Made by a program: the position numbers and the translations under genes
In this document: positions 27,759 through 36,809 of the stretch, in pieces
Numbering within the stretch: position 1 is the first letter of the stretch
How the letters are laid out: every line of letters starts with the position of its first letter
The notes under the pieces: model-generated
What the model saw: only the letters and a program-made list of their open reading frames with translations
Told to the model about the DNA's origin: nothing
Databases searched by the model: none
DNA from: Pseudomonas sp. B21-015
Lineage (GTDB): Bacteria; Pseudomonadota; Gammaproteobacteria; Pseudomonadales; Pseudomonadaceae
Assembly: GCF_024749285.1 (NCBI RefSeq)
Contig: NZ_CP087196.1
Span: 2,604,001-2,668,000, forward strand
DNA: 64,000 nucleotides
Direction of reading: 5' to 3'

Positions 27759-29621
27759 ATGTGTGGAATTGCTGGATTCATGGATTTATCCGGACAGGTC
27801 AGCGCCGACCCCAGTGTGCTGTCCAGGATGTTGCAGACATTGATTCATCGCGGGCCCGATGCGCAGGGGACCCTGGTGGAAGGAGGTCGGGCCATTGGTA
27901 TGCGGCGCCTGTCGATCATCGACCCGGGAGGCAGCGAGCAACCACTCTATAACGAAGACCAGAGCCTGGCTCTGGTGGGTAACGGCGAAATTTACAACTA
28001 TATCGAGCTGCGCGAACAGTTGACGGCTCGCGGTCATGTCTTCCGGACGAAAGGGGACATGGAGGTGGTCCTGCACCTGTTCGAGGAATTCGGCGCGGAC
28101 ATGACCGAGCACCTCAATGGCCAGTTTTCTCTGGCGCTGCTGGATCGTCGTAGTGGCCGGTTATGGTTGTTTCGGGACCCCATGGGCATCACCCCGCTGC
28201 ATTACGCGGTCTTCGGCGACACATTGGTGTTTGCTTCCGAAATCAAGGCCATCCTGCAACACCCGGCTGCGCGTCGGGCGATCGATCCCATCGGTCTTGA
28301 CCAGGTGTTGTGCTTTCCGGGGCTGGTGAGCCCCCGGACCCTGTTCAAGGATGTGCACAGCTTGCCGGCAGGGCACAGGCTGGTTGTCGACGGCACTCAG
28401 ATCACGCAAGAAGCCTTTTGGGACATGGACTACCCGATGCAAGGTGCGGAGTCGCAGGTCATTGACGAAGGGGCCGTCGTCGAGCAGTTTCTCGGGCTGT
28501 TCGACGCGGCAGTCAAGCGTCGGCTGCGTGCGGACGTGCCAGTGGGCCTTTACCTCAGCGGCGGTCTTGATTCTTCTTTCCTGGCCGCCTCGGTAAAAGC
28601 CGTTGCCCCCGAGCATGAGCTGACCACCTTTTCCGTTGTCTTCCCCGAGAACAGGGCTATCAACGAGCGCGTCTATCAGACGTTGATGGTGCGCCAGCTG
28701 GGCAGTCGCCACATCGAAATCCCCTTCGAGCAGGAACGCATTGCCGATCTTCTGCATGATATGGTCTGGCACAGCGAATGCCCGGTGAAAGAGACCTATA
28801 ACACCTGCACCATGGCCATGTCCGCGGCCGCTCGGGCTCATGGCATTCCTGTGGTGCTGGGCGGAGAGGGCGCGGACGAATTGCTGGCCGGCTACCCGGG
28901 CTATCGTTTCGACGCCTTCAGTCGGCAACGGGGTCTTGAAGAGCTGAGCCAGGAGGAGGCCTTTGCACGAGAGAGATTGTGGGGCAGCAGTGCCGTGCGC
29001 TACGAACGTCACTATGGCGGTTATCGTGACTTTCGCAGGCGTTTTCTATCGCGGGAACTGGAACAGAGCCTGCTCGCTGAAGATTGCCTGTCGAGGCCCG
29101 TTATCGACGTTTCCAAAGTGCTGGGACGTCATCCGGTCAACCAGCGTTCCTATCTCGATATCAAGCTCAGGCTGGCGGACCATCTGCTCGGCGATCACGG
29201 CGATCGCATGAACATGGTGTCCTCCATCGAGGGGCGCTTTCCATTCCTGGACCGTGATGTGGTCGATTTGTTGCGCCGGCTGCCACCGCACTTGAAGCTC
29301 AACGGGATGGACGAGAAATATCTGTTGAAACAGGCCGCTGTCGGGCGTGTGCCTCAAGCCATTATCAAGCGGGAGAAGTTTGGTTTCCGGGCACCCGGTT
29401 CCAGTTTTCTGCTCGCGCAAAACAAAGAGTGGATATACGACACGCTTTCGCCTGAGCGCATTGCCAGGGAAGGCTTTTTCGATCCCGCGGCGATCGCGGA
29501 CGAACTGCAACGACAGAAGAACGCCCCCGTCGGCGCCAATCCCCATGCTGACGATGACATTTTGCTGTTTGCGCTGACATTCTCGATTTTGCTGGAGAAG
29601 TTCGACATCAAAGGGCTGTAG
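27759..29621 (+). CDS. asnB: Glutamine-hydrolysing asparagine synthetase-type amidotransferase
   Basis: The 620-residue protein has a complete N-terminal glutaminase domain starting MCGIAGFMD, with Cys2 as nucleophile, and RRLSIIDP and GNGEIYNY motifs. The C-terminal synthetase domain has the PP-loop LSGGLDSSFLAA and GGEGADELLAGYPGY, both intact. Family function is ATP-dependent transfer of glutamine ammonia to a carboxylate, normally Asp to Asn. Since the first module of the large NRPS has an Asn-type pocket, local Asn supply is the simple reading; amidation of the product is the other. GAGGG before the ATG supports the start. It closes the operon with the C-A-PCP-C NRPS and the free C domain. 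About 900 bp of non-coding DNA follow. Confidence 0.88.
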   Translation: MCGIAGFMDLSGQVSADPSVLSRMLQTLIHRGPDAQGTLVEGGRAIGMRRLSIIDPGGSEQPLYNEDQSLALVGNGEIYNYIELREQLTARGHVFRTKGDMEVVLHLFEEFGADMTEHLNGQFSLALLDRRSGRLWLFRDPMGITPLHYAVFGDTLVFASEIKAILQHPAARRAIDPIGLDQVLCFPGLVSPRTLFKDVHSLPAGHRLVVDGTQITQEAFWDMDYPMQGAESQVIDEGAVVEQFLGLFDAAVKRRLRADVPVGLYLSGGLDSSFLAASVKAVAPEHELTTFSVVFPENRAINERVYQTLMVRQLGSRHIEIPFEQERIADLLHDMVWHSECPVKETYNTCTMAMSAAARAHGIPVVLGGEGADELLAGYPGYRFDAFSRQRGLEELSQEEAFARERLWGSSAVRYERHYGGYRDFRRRFLSRELEQSLLAEDCLSRPVIDVSKVLGRHPVNQRSYLDIKLRLADHLLGDHGDRMNMVSSIEGRFPFLDRDVVDLLRRLPPHLKLNGMDEKYLLKQAAVGRVPQAIIKREKFGFRAPGSSFLLAQNKEWIYDTLSPERIAREGFFDPAAIADELQRQKNAPVGANPHADDDILLFALTFSILLEKFDIKGL

Positions 29622-29727
29622 AGGAAGGGCACCGTCAGCCCTGACAGGTCGCCGCACGAAACTATCTGTACGAGGTGCGCTTGTTGGCTCCGCGCCGCCT
29701 CGAGTCATCACGTCAGGAGAGACATCC

Positions 29728-29832
29728 ATGTATTTGAAGCCAGTTGTACAGACGCAGAAGGTTATGCGTCAGAGGCTGCAAGCTCGCCCGTCGCCTAGAC
29801 CCCATCGACGATACATATCCGGCGCTCAATGA
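29728..29832 (+). pseudogene. 34-codon frame repeating the 5' end of pentapeptide-repeat gene 2
   Basis: After AGGAGAGACATCC an ATG opens a 34-codon frame that begins MYLKPVVQTQ and ends in TGA at 29830-29832. Pentapeptide-repeat protein 2 begins MHLKSVIQAQ after AGGAGAGACAACT, 812 bp downstream. The similarity covers the ribosome binding site and about 25 codons. Several of the differences are synonymous (AAG/AAA, GTT/GTC, CAG/CAA twice), which suggests the peptide was once under selection. The rest of the frame is Arg-rich and unlike the repeat protein. Most likely a decayed duplicate; a small expressed peptide cannot be excluded. Confidence 0.5.
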
Positions 29833-29959
29833 TCGTCTGTTGAAGTCTGCTATCGAGGTTTCCTGGCCACGGCATTGACCGCCGCCGTCAGGGTGCTGTC
29901 TTGAGACCAGGTTGCAACAGACGGTAAGTCTGATGCTGACGAATTCAACTATTGACGCT

Positions 29960-29988
29960 GATATTTCCCGGATTATCCGGGAAATATC
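29960..29988. repeat. Perfect 13-bp inverted repeat with 3-nt spacer
   Basis: GATATTTCCCGGA at 29960-29972 and its exact complement TCCGGGAAATATC at 29976-29988 surround TTA. No run of T follows on either strand, so it is not an obvious intrinsic terminator for AsnB. It could be a protein-binding dyad or a strong RNA hairpin in the space between two operons. Confidence 0.7.
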
Positions 29989-30320
29989 GGTCAAGGCGGA
30001 CTGTGGGCGTCTAATAAATAGCGCTTATACATTTATCCGAAAAGGCGCGCTCTTTAATTGTTGTTATTTTGTAAATTCCTATTCTGACCAAGAATGCGCA
30101 AGTGCCCTTGAAAGTCTCTGTAATAGGGAGGGGCTTAATCGTCTGATGCCGCGCTCTTGTGTTCCGAGATGGTTTTTTTTCAGCGGGTTGCCGAGCGCAA
30201 ACGTCAGGCTGGCGAGTACTTGAACGTGAGGAGAATTTCCCCGGGTCGAGTCTTGATTTGGACTTTTTTCGTGGAGAAATAGGCGGCTAGAAGCTGCTAA
30301 GCCTTGAAATAGACAGGTGG

Positions 30321-30401
30321 CTGTTTACAAATGATTTTTTTGTCTACAGCAAATAATTCGCATTCCAGGTGTTTGACAGAATTGGATCCATTGTCTACAA
30401 C
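30321..30401 (+). promoter_or_regulatory. Probable promoter of the second NRPS operon with repeated operator-like boxes
   Basis: TTGACA at 30373-30378 and TACAAC at 30396-30401 are 17 bp apart, a good sigma-70 layout. TTGTCTACA occurs at 30340-30348 and again at 30391-30399, where it overlaps the -10 element. CTGTTTACAA at 30321-30330 is a near-complement (8 of 10) of TTGTCTACAG at 30340-30349. A regulator binding these boxes would block or position RNA polymerase. The transcript would carry about 130 nt of leader before the pentapeptide gene. Confidence 0.4.
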
Positions 30402-30539
30402 CTAGCAGGCGAGATATCCCGCACGTTGTTTCAAGCCTCATGTCCTGCATTGAATTTTGTACAGAATTACTTGGACGAGGTCTGCTCTGTATTTAACTTT
30501 CGTTTCAACGCCGTCTCAAACCATTGAGGAGAGACAACT

Positions 30540-31469
30540 ATGCATTTGAAATCAGTCATACAAGCGCAAGAGAGTAATACGTCAGAAGTTTCAAACTCCC
30601 CCGTTGCTTATCGTGCTGCCTGTTTGCGACAAAACGCTGCCCGTCAGAAAGAGGGGCATGATCTTTCGGAGCAGGATTTCAGCGGTGCGGATTTATCCCG
30701 TCTGCGTCTGCGTTCGAGTGATCTGAGTGGCAGCAAACTCTCACAGGCCAATCTGTCCGAGGGGCGTTTCGAGTTGAGCGTTTTCGCCAGTGCCGATCTC
30801 TCCGAGGCCGATCTGTCGAAGGCGGTATTGCGTGGTAGCAGTTTCGAAGGTGCGACATTGTCGGGCTCCAAGCTCAATGGTGCGGTCTTTGAGGATGCCC
30901 GACTCAATGCGGCCCTGATGTCCGGCGTGAGTGCTCAACAGGCCTCTTTCCGCCGTTCTTCGGCAGCCGGAAGCGATCTGTCTTATGCGGATCTCTCCGG
31001 GGCGGATTTCTCTGACGCTTCGCTGGCTTCGGCCGATCTCAATCATGCCTCTCTGGTGGGCGGCAATTTTTGCCGTACCAACCTTGAGTGCGCGGACTTG
31101 CGCAGCGCTGACTTGACCAAGGCTTTCTTGGGCCAGGCCGTGATGATTGGCGCCAACCTGTCCGGTGCTGACTTGAGCGGTGCAGATCTGCGTTTTGCCA
31201 ACCTGCGTGGCGCCGACTTGCGCGGTGCCAACCTGAGTGACGCCATCCTGACCGAGGCCTGCCTTGATGGAGCCGATCTGCGTGGTGCGCAATGGGCCGG
31301 TGCAACGTTCGCCGGTACCGGTTTGAAGGGCGCTCAGCTCGATGACCTGCTGGTACAGCACCTGACTCTGGGTGTGGTCGAAGACGGCCAGTCCGCCAGC
31401 GTCATGAGTATCTTCAACGATGTCGTTGTAGCGGGTAAAGGCGGTGGCGGTGGCGGCGGCAACGCCTGA
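30540..31469 (+). CDS. Pentapeptide-repeat protein 2 with Gly-rich tail
   Basis: The 309-residue protein has a short N-terminal lead (MHLKSVIQAQESNTSEV), then from about residue 45 continuous five-residue repeats such as FSGADLSRLRLRSSDLSG, LSGADLRFANLRGADLRG and LDGADLRGAQW. It ends in a non-repeating stretch that closes with seven consecutive Gly before Asn-Ala. GAGGAGAGA precedes the ATG. It shares the repeat pattern with protein 1 at 14058-15008 and leads the operon of the lipid-starting NRPS. Fold and context suggest gyrase protection, as in Qnr, McbG and AlbG; two copies in one cluster strengthen the case for self-resistance but do not prove it. The poly-Gly end is unusual for the family. 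A hairpin without a T-run at 31503-31522 follows the gene. Confidence 0.87.
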   Translation: MHLKSVIQAQESNTSEVSNSPVAYRAACLRQNAARQKEGHDLSEQDFSGADLSRLRLRSSDLSGSKLSQANLSEGRFELSVFASADLSEADLSKAVLRGSSFEGATLSGSKLNGAVFEDARLNAALMSGVSAQQASFRRSSAAGSDLSYADLSGADFSDASLASADLNHASLVGGNFCRTNLECADLRSADLTKAFLGQAVMIGANLSGADLSGADLRFANLRGADLRGANLSDAILTEACLDGADLRGAQWAGATFAGTGLKGAQLDDLLVQHLTLGVVEDGQSASVMSIFNDVVVAGKGGGGGGGNA

Positions 31470-31697
31470 TCGCTGCTTGCTGGTTTAAAGCCTGAACGCC
31501 GTCCGGCTTCTGATGAGGCCGGGCGGGGTCCGCACCACGTAGACATCTGTTTTTGCAATGAGTCGTCGCAGTGAGCAGTTATCCGATAGAGCGGGTCATG
31601 ACTTCTGAAGGGTTTTTTGCTGATGTCTGTTTCTGACAGGGGTCATCTGAGATAACTCGCAGCAGACGCTTCGGGTGTTTGAAACGGAATTCGGAAT

Positions 31698-34600
31698 ATG
31701 GAGCGAACATTGCCCACCAGTCTTGCGCAAGTCCTGGCTCGTCACGCCTGTTCAGTGCCTGATCAGGTGGCGTTTCGCTTTTTGAATACACAAGGTGTCG
31801 AGGTCGACAGCCCGACCTACAGGGTGCTGGCCTGGCAGGTCTGCGAGATGGCTGGTGGGCTGCTGGCTCGGGGCTTACTGCCGGGCCAGCCGATTGTTCT
31901 GGCATGCGGCAATCCGGCCCAGTTCATTCGTGGCTTTCTGGCCATCGTGCACGCTGGCGGCATTGCCGTGCCTGTTCCGGTCAATGGTCGCCGTCGAGGC
32001 CGCTTGGAGCATGTACTGGCCGACTGTCAGCCTTTTGCGCTATTGCTCAGCGACACCAGCAGCGTCGCCCGGCATCACGACACACGGACCACGGCAATGC
32101 TGATCGCGGTTGATGAACTGGTTGGCGCGCCCGTGCCGCCTTTCACCGCGAGCGCGCAGGATGTCTGTTTTATCCAGTACACCTCCGGTTCGACGAGTGC
32201 TCCCAAAGGCGTTGTGGTGACGCACAGGCAGCTGGCGGCCAACTCAGAGATGATCGCTTCCGTATTCGGGCATGACAGCAGCACCCGATTCGCCAGCTGG
32301 TTGCCGTTGTTCCATGACATGGGGCTGGTGGGCGCGGCCTTGCACCCGTTGCTGATTGGGGCGCAGGCCGTCTTGATGCCCACCGAGGCATTTCAGGATC
32401 GGCCGGAAAGATGGCTGAAAATGATCTCGGATTATCGCGCCCATACCAGCGGTGCTCCGGACTTTGCCTATCGGATTTGCGCCACCATTGACGATCCGCA
32501 ACGGCTTCAAGGGATCGATCTGTCTTCCTGGCGCGTGGCATACAACGGCGCTGAACCGGTGAGAGCCGCCACCCTGGAGCGTTTTGCCGCGACCATGGCG
32601 GGCTATGGCTTCGATCCTGACGCCTGGTTGCCCTGTTATGGCCTCGCGGAGACCACCTTGCTCAGCGCCGGTCACAGGCAGCAATCACGGGTGAAGGCCT
32701 CACGCTTTTGCCGTGTTGCGCTGGAAGGCGGGCAAGCCCGCGACCCGGTGGCCGGACTGCCGGTTACCGCCTTGATCAGCAGCGGAGCGGTGGCCCCGGG
32801 GGCGGATATCCGGATCGTCGATCCGAACGACCTGGCGCCGTTGGCCGAAGGGCGCATCGGCGAGATCTGGGTCGCGGGCGAACATGTCGCGAGCCGCTAC
32901 TGGGGGGCCAGCAACGATGCTTTCGGGGCACACCTGGCGGGCAATCCGGACGTACCGTATCTGCGCACCGGCGACCTTGGCTTCTTGTCCAAGGATGAGC
33001 TCTACGTCACGGGCCGTCTCAAGGACATGATGATCATCGCGGGGCGCAACATCTATCCGGGAGATATCGAAGACGTCGCTCGCGACGCGCACCCGCTCTT
33101 GGCCGAGACGCGAGTGGTCGCGGTGGCCCTTACGAGCGAGCAGTTTCGCCTGTGCATGGGGCATGTCTCTCATCAGGCATTGGATACCGAGCAGCTGGTG
33201 CTGATTGTGGAGCTGCCACTGCTCACGCCGGAGATTGCGCCAGAGAGTTTGGCTCAAGCCATTGCCCACGCCTGTGAGCACCCGCTGGGGGCGATCGTTT
33301 GGGTGGCCAGGGCGGATATCAGTGTCACCACCAGCGGCAAGATTCAACGCGCCGAAGCCCTGCGCAAAATGCTGGCGAACGAATACCGGGTGCGTGCGGT
33401 CTGGCTCTCGCCCGCCGTGGGTGACAGCCTGGATGCCGCGCTGGCCCATCTGGCCCAGACCCTCGGTGCCAGGGGGACGCAAGGCATGGTCATGGGGGCC
33501 ATGGCAGAGCTGTGTGCCATTGCCGCCAGTTTGCCGACTCGTCCCGAGGCGGACTTGCCGCTGCTGGCACTTGGATTGAACTCCCTGGCAGCCACGCAAC
33601 TGTTTGCCAGAATGGCCCAGGCGACCGGTATCCGGATTTCGCTGGCCCCGTTGTACGACGGATGGAGCCTGGCCGAGTTCAGCGCCTGGTTACGCAAACA
33701 GCAGCCCCCCACACCGTCACCGACATGCGCGACGGATGTCGCACTACTCGCCGGGCAACGTTCGATCCTGCAGCGCCGAGTAGAGCGGGGCGATGGTGCT
33801 TATGCACTCGCCCTGGCGGTGAGTGGCCCGGTGCAGGCGATCGATCATCTGACAGCGCTCGCCGTCGAGTTGCCCAACCAATTGCGTGCGTTGGGTTTGC
33901 GGGTCGATGCAACACCCGCGGGGCCGCAGGTAGTCTTTGTCGATACGCTGGCGCCTGTTCCGGTTACGAGTATCGCCGGGCCGGCAGATGTTGACGGGCA
34001 TGCCTCGTTGCTGCACCGATGCTGTGCCGAGTCCTTTGACCTCACGCAAGGTCCTTTGCAACTGGTGCGGATCCACGCTGAGGATGAGGCTGTCGACACC
34101 CTGTTGGTGAGGGTGCATCACATCGCGGTCGACTTCTGGAGCATGCTTTGGATCGCGCGTTATCTGCTGCAGCCGTCCAGTCGTAACCCGGCACCGCGCC
34201 AGCCCGCGGCGGCGCCAGTCGCCGAGGCCGATCTGGCGTACTGGCGTAGCGATCTGGCGACGCTCAATCCGACCCAGCTGCCACGGGACTGCGGCACAGC
34301 GCAGCCGACGCTCCCTCATTGCATCCCGTTCACCTTGACCCAAGCGGTTTTCAACCGTTTGGGCCAGGCCACCGGGCAGACCCCGTTTGTGTCATTGCTG
34401 ACCTGCGTGTTCGCAGTATTGGGGCGCTGGACTGGGAACTGGGACGCGGTCATCGGCGTGCCTGTCAGCGATGACCCGGGAGCTCGGCAAGGCTACGGCA
34501 TCAGGGTGGCGCCGATCAGGGCTGAACTCGCGCCAGCCCAGTCCTTTATCGACGCAGCCGGCCGCGTCGGTCACAAGGTCGGTCGGGCCTTCGTGCATGG

Positions 34601-36809
34601 CAGTGTTTCGCTTGAGCAGATCGGTTCCCAATGGCGTCAGGAACGCTCCGATGTGGGGTCGTTGTTTGAGGTCGCGGCGGTGCATGTGGCCGCTGTCGCG
34701 GATGTGCCGGAGCAGTGGGGGCGACTGATTTTGCGTGATGAGCGCAGTCAGGTGCAGGTGGGCGAGTTGACGCTGTCGTCCAATGGCATGGGACCCTATA
34801 CCTTGGAACAGCCCATTGAAATTATCAGCTGCGAAACGGCCGCTGGAGTAGAGGGCGTGGTCCGGGTCGACGCCTCGTGCTTTAGCGCGGCGACCGCGAG
34901 ACGGATTGCCCAATGCCTTGAGCGGATGAGCATCGCGGCGGCAGAGAGCCCAATGGCGTCGTTGCAGGCATTGGTTGATCACGACGCCGATTGGGGATGG
35001 CAAACCGCGCCACGGATCAGTAAAGCTCCTCACGCCTTGCCGGCGATGATCCGCGAATGGGTAGCGTCCCGCCCCAATTCGCTGGCGATTCAAACAGCCG
35101 ATGAAACACTGAGTTATCGACAACTCGACGAGTACAGCGACCGGGTTGCCCGGCAGATTCTGCAGCGGGCCACGCCGACGGTGATAGCGGTACGCAGCGG
35201 CAGCCCGATCGAATGGCTGGTCGGTTTGGTGGCGGGGCTGAAAACCGGTGCGGCGATCATGCCGCTCGACAGTGGTCTGCCGGTCAAGCGCCAGCAGGCC
35301 CTGTTGGCGCTCAGCGCCAGCGACGTGCTGCTCGAGAGCCAGTCCAGCGGTGCGGTGCCGTTGTACGTCGATGACCTGGCCAGCCTGACATCGTCTCGCC
35401 AGGCAACAGCGGATTCGCTTGAGCACGTGGCTTTGCCCGAGGTATCGGTGGACAGCGGCGCTTACCTGATCTTCACCTCGGGGTCGACCGGGCAACCCAA
35501 GGGCGTTCGGCAGTCGCACACGACGTTCAGCCATTTTCTGGAGTGGCAGGTCAGCGCCCTGGACATGGTGCCCGGCGCCCGGGTGGCTCAGATCGCAGCG
35601 CCGGGGTTCGATGTGGCCTTATGCGAGATTTTTGGCGCGCTGTGCCACGGGGCAACGCTGGTGCTGCCGGATCGGGCTGCGGACCTGGCCCCCGGGCGGC
35701 TGTTGCAATGGCTCGATGAAGTGGCGGTGACCACCTTGCAGATCACACCCAGCCTGTTAGGCGAGGCGCTGCGTGGCTCCGCCAGTTGGCCTCGCGCCTT
35801 GAAAACCCTGGCAACGGTAGGCGAGCCGCTGTCCCTTGCGCTGGCCGCCGAGCTGCTCAAGCGCGGCGGACCTGACTTGAAATTGATCAATATCTATGGG
35901 CCCACGGAAACCGTTGCGGCCTGTTGGCACCGGGTCACGAGCGCGGATCTGCAGCGCTTGCGCATTCCGGTCGGCCGCCCGATTGCCGGGAGAACGGTCG
36001 AAGTCCGTGATTCGGCGGGTCAGCCTGTTCCTGTCGGAGTTCAAGGAGAAATCTATCTGCGCACGGCAGACATGAGCAATGGTTATGCAGGCGCTATTGG
36101 CGAGGGTGGTTTCGTCCTGCTGCCGTCGCACGCCGCTGATGGCCGTGGGCTCTATCGCACGGGCGATGTTGGACGCTGGACCGCGGACGCGGTGCTCGAG
36201 GTACTCGGGCGCCAGGACAATCAGATCAAGCTCAATGGGGTACGCATCGAGCTGGAGGAGGTGGAAAGTGCGCTGGTTCTGCATCCCGCCGTGTATGCCG
36301 CTGTCGCCGCCTTGCGCCAGGTCGACGGGAGCGCCCGGCTGGTTGCCCACGTTGAGGCTCACGAGGATGTGGATCCCCTGGCAGTGCGGCGCTTCGTTCT
36401 CAATCACCTGCCCTTGACTGCGGTGCCGTCGTTGATCGTCGTCGTTTCCCATCTGCCGCGTACGAGTAACGGCAAGCTCGATCGTCGTGCGCTGGCCTCT
36501 TGCGAACTCCCGTCGCCGCAAGCAGCGGTCGGGGACGCCTGCTCAGCGCCGGATCTTCTGCTCCTGCAGGGGACGATTGCCGCGTTGTGGCACGAGGTAT
36601 TGCCGCACGAGGAAGTCCCAGGGGCGCATACGGATTTTTTTGGATTGGGCGGGCATTCGATCCACGCGATGCAAATGCTCAATTTGCTCAAGACCAGAAC
36701 CGGGATCGCCATCGGTCTGGCGCAGTTTCTTGCAGAACCCACGGTTTCAGCACTTGCCAGTCTTGTGCATAGCCACTTAACGCCTACACGCCAAGCCGAG
36801 GTCAACTGA
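31698..36809 (+). CDS. NRPS loading protein, FAAL-ACP-C-A-PCP
   Basis: The 1,703-residue protein starts with a fatty acyl-AMP ligase (about 1-590: IQYTSGSTSAPKGVVVTH, SWLPLFHDMGLVGAALHP, CYGLAETT), then an acyl carrier domain with the pantetheine Ser in LALGLNSLAATQ near 626. Next come a condensation domain (VHHIAVDFWSM near 807, His-His and Asp kept), an adenylation domain (TSGSTGQPKG near 1262, INIYGPTETV near 1398) and a carrier (LGGHSIHAM near 1652). The pocket reads D-V-C-Q-A-V-I-A-A, which I cannot assign. FAAL-ACP at the front means the peptide begins with a fatty acid. The gene is followed with 1-bp overlap by the MIO enzyme, so the next building block may be made beside it. Probable first protein of the assembly line. 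Confidence 0.9.
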   Translation: MERTLPTSLAQVLARHACSVPDQVAFRFLNTQGVEVDSPTYRVLAWQVCEMAGGLLARGLLPGQPIVLACGNPAQFIRGFLAIVHAGGIAVPVPVNGRRRGRLEHVLADCQPFALLLSDTSSVARHHDTRTTAMLIAVDELVGAPVPPFTASAQDVCFIQYTSGSTSAPKGVVVTHRQLAANSEMIASVFGHDSSTRFASWLPLFHDMGLVGAALHPLLIGAQAVLMPTEAFQDRPERWLKMISDYRAHTSGAPDFAYRICATIDDPQRLQGIDLSSWRVAYNGAEPVRAATLERFAATMAGYGFDPDAWLPCYGLAETTLLSAGHRQQSRVKASRFCRVALEGGQARDPVAGLPVTALISSGAVAPGADIRIVDPNDLAPLAEGRIGEIWVAGEHVASRYWGASNDAFGAHLAGNPDVPYLRTGDLGFLSKDELYVTGRLKDMMIIAGRNIYPGDIEDVARDAHPLLAETRVVAVALTSEQFRLCMGHVSHQALDTEQLVLIVELPLLTPEIAPESLAQAIAHACEHPLGAIVWVARADISVTTSGKIQRAEALRKMLANEYRVRAVWLSPAVGDSLDAALAHLAQTLGARGTQGMVMGAMAELCAIAASLPTRPEADLPLLALGLNSLAATQLFARMAQATGIRISLAPLYDGWSLAEFSAWLRKQQPPTPSPTCATDVALLAGQRSILQRRVERGDGAYALALAVSGPVQAIDHLTALAVELPNQLRALGLRVDATPAGPQVVFVDTLAPVPVTSIAGPADVDGHASLLHRCCAESFDLTQGPLQLVRIHAEDEAVDTLLVRVHHIAVDFWSMLWIARYLLQPSSRNPAPRQPAAAPVAEADLAYWRSDLATLNPTQLPRDCGTAQPTLPHCIPFTLTQAVFNRLGQATGQTPFVSLLTCVFAVLGRWTGNWDAVIGVPVSDDPGARQGYGIRVAPIRAELAPAQSFIDAAGRVGHKVGRAFVHGSVSLEQIGSQWRQERSDVGSLFEVAAVHVAAVADVPEQWGRLILRDERSQVQVGELTLSSNGMGPYTLEQPIEIISCETAAGVEGVVRVDASCFSAATARRIAQCLERMSIAAAESPMASLQALVDHDADWGWQTAPRISKAPHALPAMIREWVASRPNSLAIQTADETLSYRQLDEYSDRVARQILQRATPTVIAVRSGSPIEWLVGLVAGLKTGAAIMPLDSGLPVKRQQALLALSASDVLLESQSSGAVPLYVDDLASLTSSRQATADSLEHVALPEVSVDSGAYLIFTSGSTGQPKGVRQSHTTFSHFLEWQVSALDMVPGARVAQIAAPGFDVALCEIFGALCHGATLVLPDRAADLAPGRLLQWLDEVAVTTLQITPSLLGEALRGSASWPRALKTLATVGEPLSLALAAELLKRGGPDLKLINIYGPTETVAACWHRVTSADLQRLRIPVGRPIAGRTVEVRDSAGQPVPVGVQGEIYLRTADMSNGYAGAIGEGGFVLLPSHAADGRGLYRTGDVGRWTADAVLEVLGRQDNQIKLNGVRIELEEVESALVLHPAVYAAVAALRQVDGSARLVAHVEAHEDVDPLAVRRFVLNHLPLTAVPSLIVVVSHLPRTSNGKLDRRALASCELPSPQAAVGDACSAPDLLLLQGTIAALWHEVLPHEEVPGAHTDFFGLGGHSIHAMQMLNLLKTRTGIAIGLAQFLAEPTVSALASLVHSHLTPTRQAEVN

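Larger units (their letters stand above)
29833..30539. other. Long regulatory/non-coding region before pentapeptide-repeat gene 2
   Basis: About 700 bp, AT-richer than the genes on either side. A 103-codon frame at 29912-30223 overlaps a perfect palindrome and has no ribosome binding site, so I do not call it. The region contains the 29-bp dyad at 29960-29988 and a promoter with repeated TTGTCTACA elements at 30321-30401, both listed separately. Confidence 0.45.

Noticed and set aside
29912..30223. A 103-codon plus-strand frame between AsnB and pentapeptide gene 2
   Set aside because: No ribosome binding site, no family resemblance, and it spans the perfect palindrome at 29960-29988.
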